The translations under genes were made by a program, and so were the position numbers. Shown piece by piece: positions 60,513-64,000 of a DNA stretch of 64,000 nt; the stretch's first letter is position 1, and every line of letters starts with the position of its first letter. The DNA is from Streptomyces brevispora. GTDB taxonomy: Bacteria; Actinomycetota; Actinomycetes; Streptomycetales; Streptomycetaceae. The notes beneath the pieces are model-generated. The model worked only from the letters and a program-made list of their open reading frames with translations, was not told where the DNA came from and did not search any database. The stretch lies in assembly GCF_007829885.1 (NCBI RefSeq), contig NZ_VIWW01000001.1, positions 5,456,001 through 5,520,000 of the forward strand, written 5' to 3'.

Positions 60513-61664
60513 ATGCTGGACATCGCCGAGGAGCTCGACCGGTGGGCCGGGCAGGGACGCGAATTCGCCGTGGCCACGGTCGTGGCCGTCGGTGGCAGCG
60601 CGCCCCGGCAGCCCGGCGCCGCACTGGCCGTCGACCGTGACGGCACGGCGATCGGCTCGGTCTCCGGCGGGTGTGTGGAGGGCGCGGTGTACGAACTGTG
60701 CCAACAGGCCCTCGATGACGGCATCACCGTGCGGGAGCGGTTCGGCTACAGCGACGAGGACGCCTTCGCGGTCGGTCTGACCTGCGGCGGCGTCATCGAC
60801 ATCCTGGTGACACCGGTCCGGGCGGACGACCCCGCCCGCCCGGTGTACGCCGCCGCACTGGCCGCCGCCGCACGCGGCGAGGCGGCGGCGGTCGCCCGGA
60901 TCACCGACGGGCCCGCCGAACTCCTGGGCCGGCCCCTGCTCGTCCGGCCGGACAGCGGATACGAGGGCGGGCTGGGGGGACACCCCGAGCTCGACCGCAC
61001 CGCAGCGGCCGAGGCCCGCGCGATGCTGGACGCGGGCCGCACCGGGTCCGTCACCATCGGCGCCGAGGGCTCGCGCTGCGGGCAGCCCCTCACGCTGCTC
61101 GTCGAGTCCAGCGTTCCACCGCCCCGCATGATCGTGTTCGGGGCCATCGACTTCGCCGCCGCGCTGGTGCGGGCCGGGAAGTTCCTCGGCTACCACGTCA
61201 CGGTGTGCGACGCCCGCCCGGTGTTCGCCACGAAGGCCAGGTTCCCGGACGCCGACGAGCTGGCCGTCGACTGGCCGCACCGCTATCTGGCCCGGACCGG
61301 CATTGACACCCGCACCGTTCTGTGCGTTCTCACCCATGACGCCAAGTTCGATGTCCCGCTGCTGGAGGCGGCGTTGAAGCTGCCGGTCGCGTACGTCGGC
61401 GCGATGGGCTCGCGCCGCACCCATCTGGAACGCAACGACCGGCTGCGCGAGGCCGGGGTCACCGAACGGGAACTGGCCCGCCTGCACTCGCCGATCGGCC
61501 TCGATCTGGGCGCCCGTACGCCCGAGGAGACCGCCCTGTCGATCGCCGCCGAGATAGTCGCCGACCGCCGCGGCGGCAGTGGTGTTCCGCTGACCGGCGC
61601 GCACACCCCGATCCATCACAGCAGCGCCCGGCCGCCCGCCGGGCGCATCGCCTCCGTGGCCTGA
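60513..61664 (+). CDS. xdhC: XdhC-family molybdenum-cofactor insertion protein
   Basis: A 383-residue XdhC/CoxI protein. N-terminal part: ATVVAVGGSAPRQPGAALAV and GSVSGGCVEGAVYE with LTCGGVIDILV. The C-terminal Rossmann part has IVFGAIDFAAALVRAGKFLG, VLTHDAKFDVPLLEAALKLP, YVGAMGSRRTHLER and SPIGLDLGARTPEETALSIA. Note IDF where homologues have a more hydrophobic loop. It binds and sulfurates Mo-cofactor before insertion into the catalytic subunit. AAGGAGG precedes ATG 60513. Confidence 0.9.
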   Translation: MLDIAEELDRWAGQGREFAVATVVAVGGSAPRQPGAALAVDRDGTAIGSVSGGCVEGAVYELCQQALDDGITVRERFGYSDEDAFAVGLTCGGVIDILVTPVRADDPARPVYAAALAAAARGEAAAVARITDGPAELLGRPLLVRPDSGYEGGLGGHPELDRTAAAEARAMLDAGRTGSVTIGAEGSRCGQPLTLLVESSVPPPRMIVFGAIDFAAALVRAGKFLGYHVTVCDARPVFATKARFPDADELAVDWPHRYLARTGIDTRTVLCVLTHDAKFDVPLLEAALKLPVAYVGAMGSRRTHLERNDRLREAGVTERELARLHSPIGLDLGARTPEETALSIAAEIVADRRGGSGVPLTGAHTPIHHSSARPPAGRIASVA

Positions 61665-61771
61665 ACAGGCCCCCCGCGCGCACCCGCGCCGACCGGCGGT
61701 TAGCCGCCACGGCGCATTCACGCCAGGTGTGAACCTCACCGCAGCCGCCGATTTACCGGTAGATCAGCTGC

Positions 61772-64000
61772 ATGACATTCACCCCCTCCACCGTCTCCGG
61801 CAGGGCGAGACCCGCTCGTGCGGGGCGCAGGGCCCTCCTCATAGCGACCTCCGTCGCCCTGGTGAGCGGCGCACTGCTCCCCGTCACGGGCTCGGCCTCC
61901 GCCGCCACCGGTCATCTCCCGTCCACCGACCGCCGGGCCGCCCCGGTCAAGCAGTACGACGTCACCCTGCTGACGGGTGATGTCGTCCACTACACCGACG
62001 GGGTCGGCAAGCAGGACACCGTCACCGTGGACCGCCCCGACGGCGCGGCCGGCGGAGTGCATGTCCAGCAGGCGGGTGACGACGTCTACGTCCTGCCCGA
62101 CGAGGCGGCGGGCCTGATCGCCGCCGGCAAGCTGGACCGCCGGCTCTTCAACGTCACCGCGCTCGCGAAGATGGGGTACGACGACAAGAAGTCCGGCGGT
62201 ATCCCGCTGATCGCCACCTACCCGGCCGGCAAGGCCCGTTCGCTGCCGGCCGCACCCCGCGGCAGCAAGACGGTCCGCCGGCTGGAGAGCATCCACGGCG
62301 CGGCACTGAAGGCGGGCAAGGCCACCACCCGTTCCTTCTGGAACGACATCGCCGGTACGCCCAAGGCCCGTTCACTCGACAACGGCATCGACAAGCTGTG
62401 GCTCGACGGCCGGGTCGAGGCCGCGCTGAAGGACTCCGTCCCGCAGGTCAACGCCCCGCAGGCCTGGGCCGCCGGCTACGACGGCAAGGGCTCCAAGGTC
62501 GCCGTCCTGGACACCGGCATCGACGCCGACCACCCGGACGTCAAGGACCGCGTCCTGGAGTCCAGGAGCTTCGTGCCCGGTGAGGAGGTCGACGACAAGA
62601 ACGGCCACGGTACGCACGTCGCCTCCACGATCGCGGGCTCCGGCGCCGCCTCCGACGGCCTCAACAAGGGCGTCGCCCCGGCCGCCGACCTGATCGTCGG
62701 CAAGGTGCTGAGCAACGAGGGCTCCGGCGCGGACTCCGGCATCATCGAGGCGATGGAGTGGGCCAAGGCGGAAGGCGCCGACGTCGTCTCCATGAGCCTG
62801 GGCTCCAGCATCCCGGACGACGGTTCGGACCCGATGTCGCAGGCGGTCAACGCCCTCTCGGCCGACGGCGGTCCGCTCTTCGTGATCGCGGCGGGCAACG
62901 CGTACGGCGCGGGCACCATCGGCTCGCCCGGTTCGGCGGACAAGGCGCTCACCGTCGCCGCCGTCGACAAGCAGGACAACCGCGCGGACTTCTCCTCCAT
63001 GGGCCCGCTCACCCGCTCCTACGGCCTGAAGCCGGACCTCTCCGCACCCGGCGTCGACATCAACGCGGCCGCCTCGCAGTCGGTCCCGGGCATGAGCGGC
63101 ATGTACCAGTCGATGTCCGGTACGTCGATGGCGACGCCGCACGTCGCGGGCGCCGCGGCCATCATGAAGGAGCGGCACCCCGACTGGTCCGGTCAGCGCA
63201 TCAAGGACGCGCTGATGACCTCGTCGAAGGAGCTGCCGGACTACACCCCGTACGAGCAGGGCACCGGCCGGCTCGATGTGAAGGCGGCGATCGACACCAC
63301 GATCGAGGCCACCGGCTCCGTCGCCGTCGCGTCCTACGACTGGCCGCACTCCGCCTCCGATCCGGTCGCCGAGCGGACCATCACCTACCGCAACACCGGT
63401 GACAAGGACGTCACGCTGGACCTGGCGACCGACACGGACGCCGACGCCTACACACTCTCGGAGAAGCAGCTGACCGTGCCCGCCGGTTCGACCGCCGAGG
63501 CCGTCCTCTCGCTCGACCCGTCGAAGGTCGCGAACAACACCACCTTCTCCGGTCAGGTGATCGCGAAGGACGCCGCCGGCACCACCGTCGCGCACACCGG
63601 CTTCGCGCTCAACAAGGAGCAGGAGCTCTACGACCTGAAGATCGAGCTCCGCGACCGCGCGGGCAAGCCGATGGACGGACAGGTCATCTTCGCCGCCCTC
63701 GGCGACGAGAACCTGGGCGTCGTCGCGGTGTCGGGCGAGACCACGCTGCGGCTGCCGCCGGGCAACTACATCACCTGGACCGCCGCCGACATCAAGGGCG
63801 ACACCGCCGACTCGAAGGCCCTCGCCTTCCTGGCGGCCCCCGAGATCGTCCTCGACAAGGCGACCACCGTCTCCCTCGACGCCTCCAAGGCCCACAAGGT
63901 CAGCGTCAGGACGCCGAAGGAGACCGAGAACCGCCAACTGCGCTACGACATGGCGCGCACCGCACCGGACGGCACCCTCCAGCGCGACGCGTACCAGATC
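61772..64000 (+). CDS. Secreted subtilisin-like (S8) peptidase, 3' end beyond the window
   Basis: The frame is open from ATG 61772 to the window end (743 residues seen). Signal peptide about 1-43 (RALLIATSVALVSGALLPVT, SASA cleavage). A propeptide of about 180 residues with YDVTLLTGDVVHYTDG is followed by the S8 domain with the full triad: Asp247 (VAVLDTGID), His279 (NGHGTHVAS) and Ser452 (SGTSMATPH). The oxyanion Asn is in VIAAGNAYG. From about 520 come beta-sandwich repeats (ERTITYRNTGDKDVTLDLA). Streptomyces has several such 1,000-1,250-residue enzymes. There is no clear ribosome site; TAGATC lies 11 nt upstream, so a leaderless message is possible. Confidence 0.92.
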   Translation, partial: MTFTPSTVSGRARPARAGRRALLIATSVALVSGALLPVTGSASAATGHLPSTDRRAAPVKQYDVTLLTGDVVHYTDGVGKQDTVTVDRPDGAAGGVHVQQAGDDVYVLPDEAAGLIAAGKLDRRLFNVTALAKMGYDDKKSGGIPLIATYPAGKARSLPAAPRGSKTVRRLESIHGAALKAGKATTRSFWNDIAGTPKARSLDNGIDKLWLDGRVEAALKDSVPQVNAPQAWAAGYDGKGSKVAVLDTGIDADHPDVKDRVLESRSFVPGEEVDDKNGHGTHVASTIAGSGAASDGLNKGVAPAADLIVGKVLSNEGSGADSGIIEAMEWAKAEGADVVSMSLGSSIPDDGSDPMSQAVNALSADGGPLFVIAAGNAYGAGTIGSPGSADKALTVAAVDKQDNRADFSSMGPLTRSYGLKPDLSAPGVDINAAASQSVPGMSGMYQSMSGTSMATPHVAGAAAIMKERHPDWSGQRIKDALMTSSKELPDYTPYEQGTGRLDVKAAIDTTIEATGSVAVASYDWPHSASDPVAERTITYRNTGDKDVTLDLATDTDADAYTLSEKQLTVPAGSTAEAVLSLDPSKVANNTTFSGQVIAKDAAGTTVAHTGFALNKEQELYDLKIELRDRAGKPMDGQVIFAALGDENLGVVAVSGETTLRLPPGNYITWTAADIKGDTADSKALAFLAAPEIVLDKATTVSLDASKAHKVSVRTPKETENRQLRYDMARTAPDGTLQRDAYQI

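Overview
The window is a chromosomal segment of a Streptomyces-type actinomycete. The evidence is very high G+C with strong third-position GC bias, many GTG/TTG starts, rodlin and chaplin genes of the aerial-hyphae coat, PucR and GntR regulators, a DUF2637 protein and an RNase Sa-type secreted ribonuclease. No rRNA, tRNA, CRISPR array, insertion sequence or prophage was seen.

Layout. (1) 1-1244: an unrecognised gene tail, a trypsin-co-occurring-domain protein, the stump of an AraC-type regulator and a VOC protein. (2) 1540-7518: a CatI/CatJ-type CoA-transferase with a 3-hydroxyacyl-CoA dehydrogenase, divergent from a LysR regulator followed by a thiolase; this suits dicarboxylate or beta-ketoadipate-type acyl-CoA breakdown. 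(3) 7525-12495: nanT-nanE-nanK-nanA, a translationally coupled sialic acid operon, with a divergent GntR/FadR regulator. (4) 12541-16120: a scarred stretch with a headless TetR gene joined to a headless FtsX permease, an intact ABC ATPase, a DUF5655 tail, a frameshifted membrane-protein gene and the decapitated start of a secreted protein that still carries an operator-like palindrome. (5) 16237-23772: a second sialic-acid-type module, with a GntR regulator, a peptide/nickel-class ABC importer containing a permease-ATPase fusion, and a second nanA-like aldolase. (6) 23864-28415: a surface-coat island with a long sortase-type chaplin, a short chaplin, three rodlins and a small exported protein. 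(7) 28547-37564: mixed genes (DUF5949, rsgA with an upstream mini-ORF, broken Ada and glycosidase genes, DUF456, TrmB/LuxR regulator, a degenerate PP2C protein, poxB). (8) 37724-47129: a collagen/hydroxyproline island with a three-part D-hydroxyproline dehydrogenase, pyrroline-hydroxycarboxylate deaminase, 4-hydroxyproline 2-epimerase, GntR regulator, broken Xaa-Pro aminopeptidase and secreted M9 collagenase. (9) 47189-52737: barstar plus secreted RNase, a HATPase protein, DUF2637, a FhuF-like iron reductase under an iron box, a GntR regulator and a TPR-like protein. (10) 52885-61664: a purine catabolism cluster (PucR, three-subunit xanthine dehydrogenase, NCS2 permease, XdhC). (11) 61772-end: a secreted subtilase running off the window.

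How it works together. Much of the window feeds on animal-type polymers: collagenase and hydroxyproline catabolism, two sialic acid routes and purines. The collagen island looks like one regulon, because the same GTGACAT core lies in all three of its promoter regions. The two sialic acid modules look related, because their aldolases are close paralogues, and two palindromes around the second regulator share a 13-bp core. At least six loci are deletion or frameshift remnants, which suggests ongoing gene loss.
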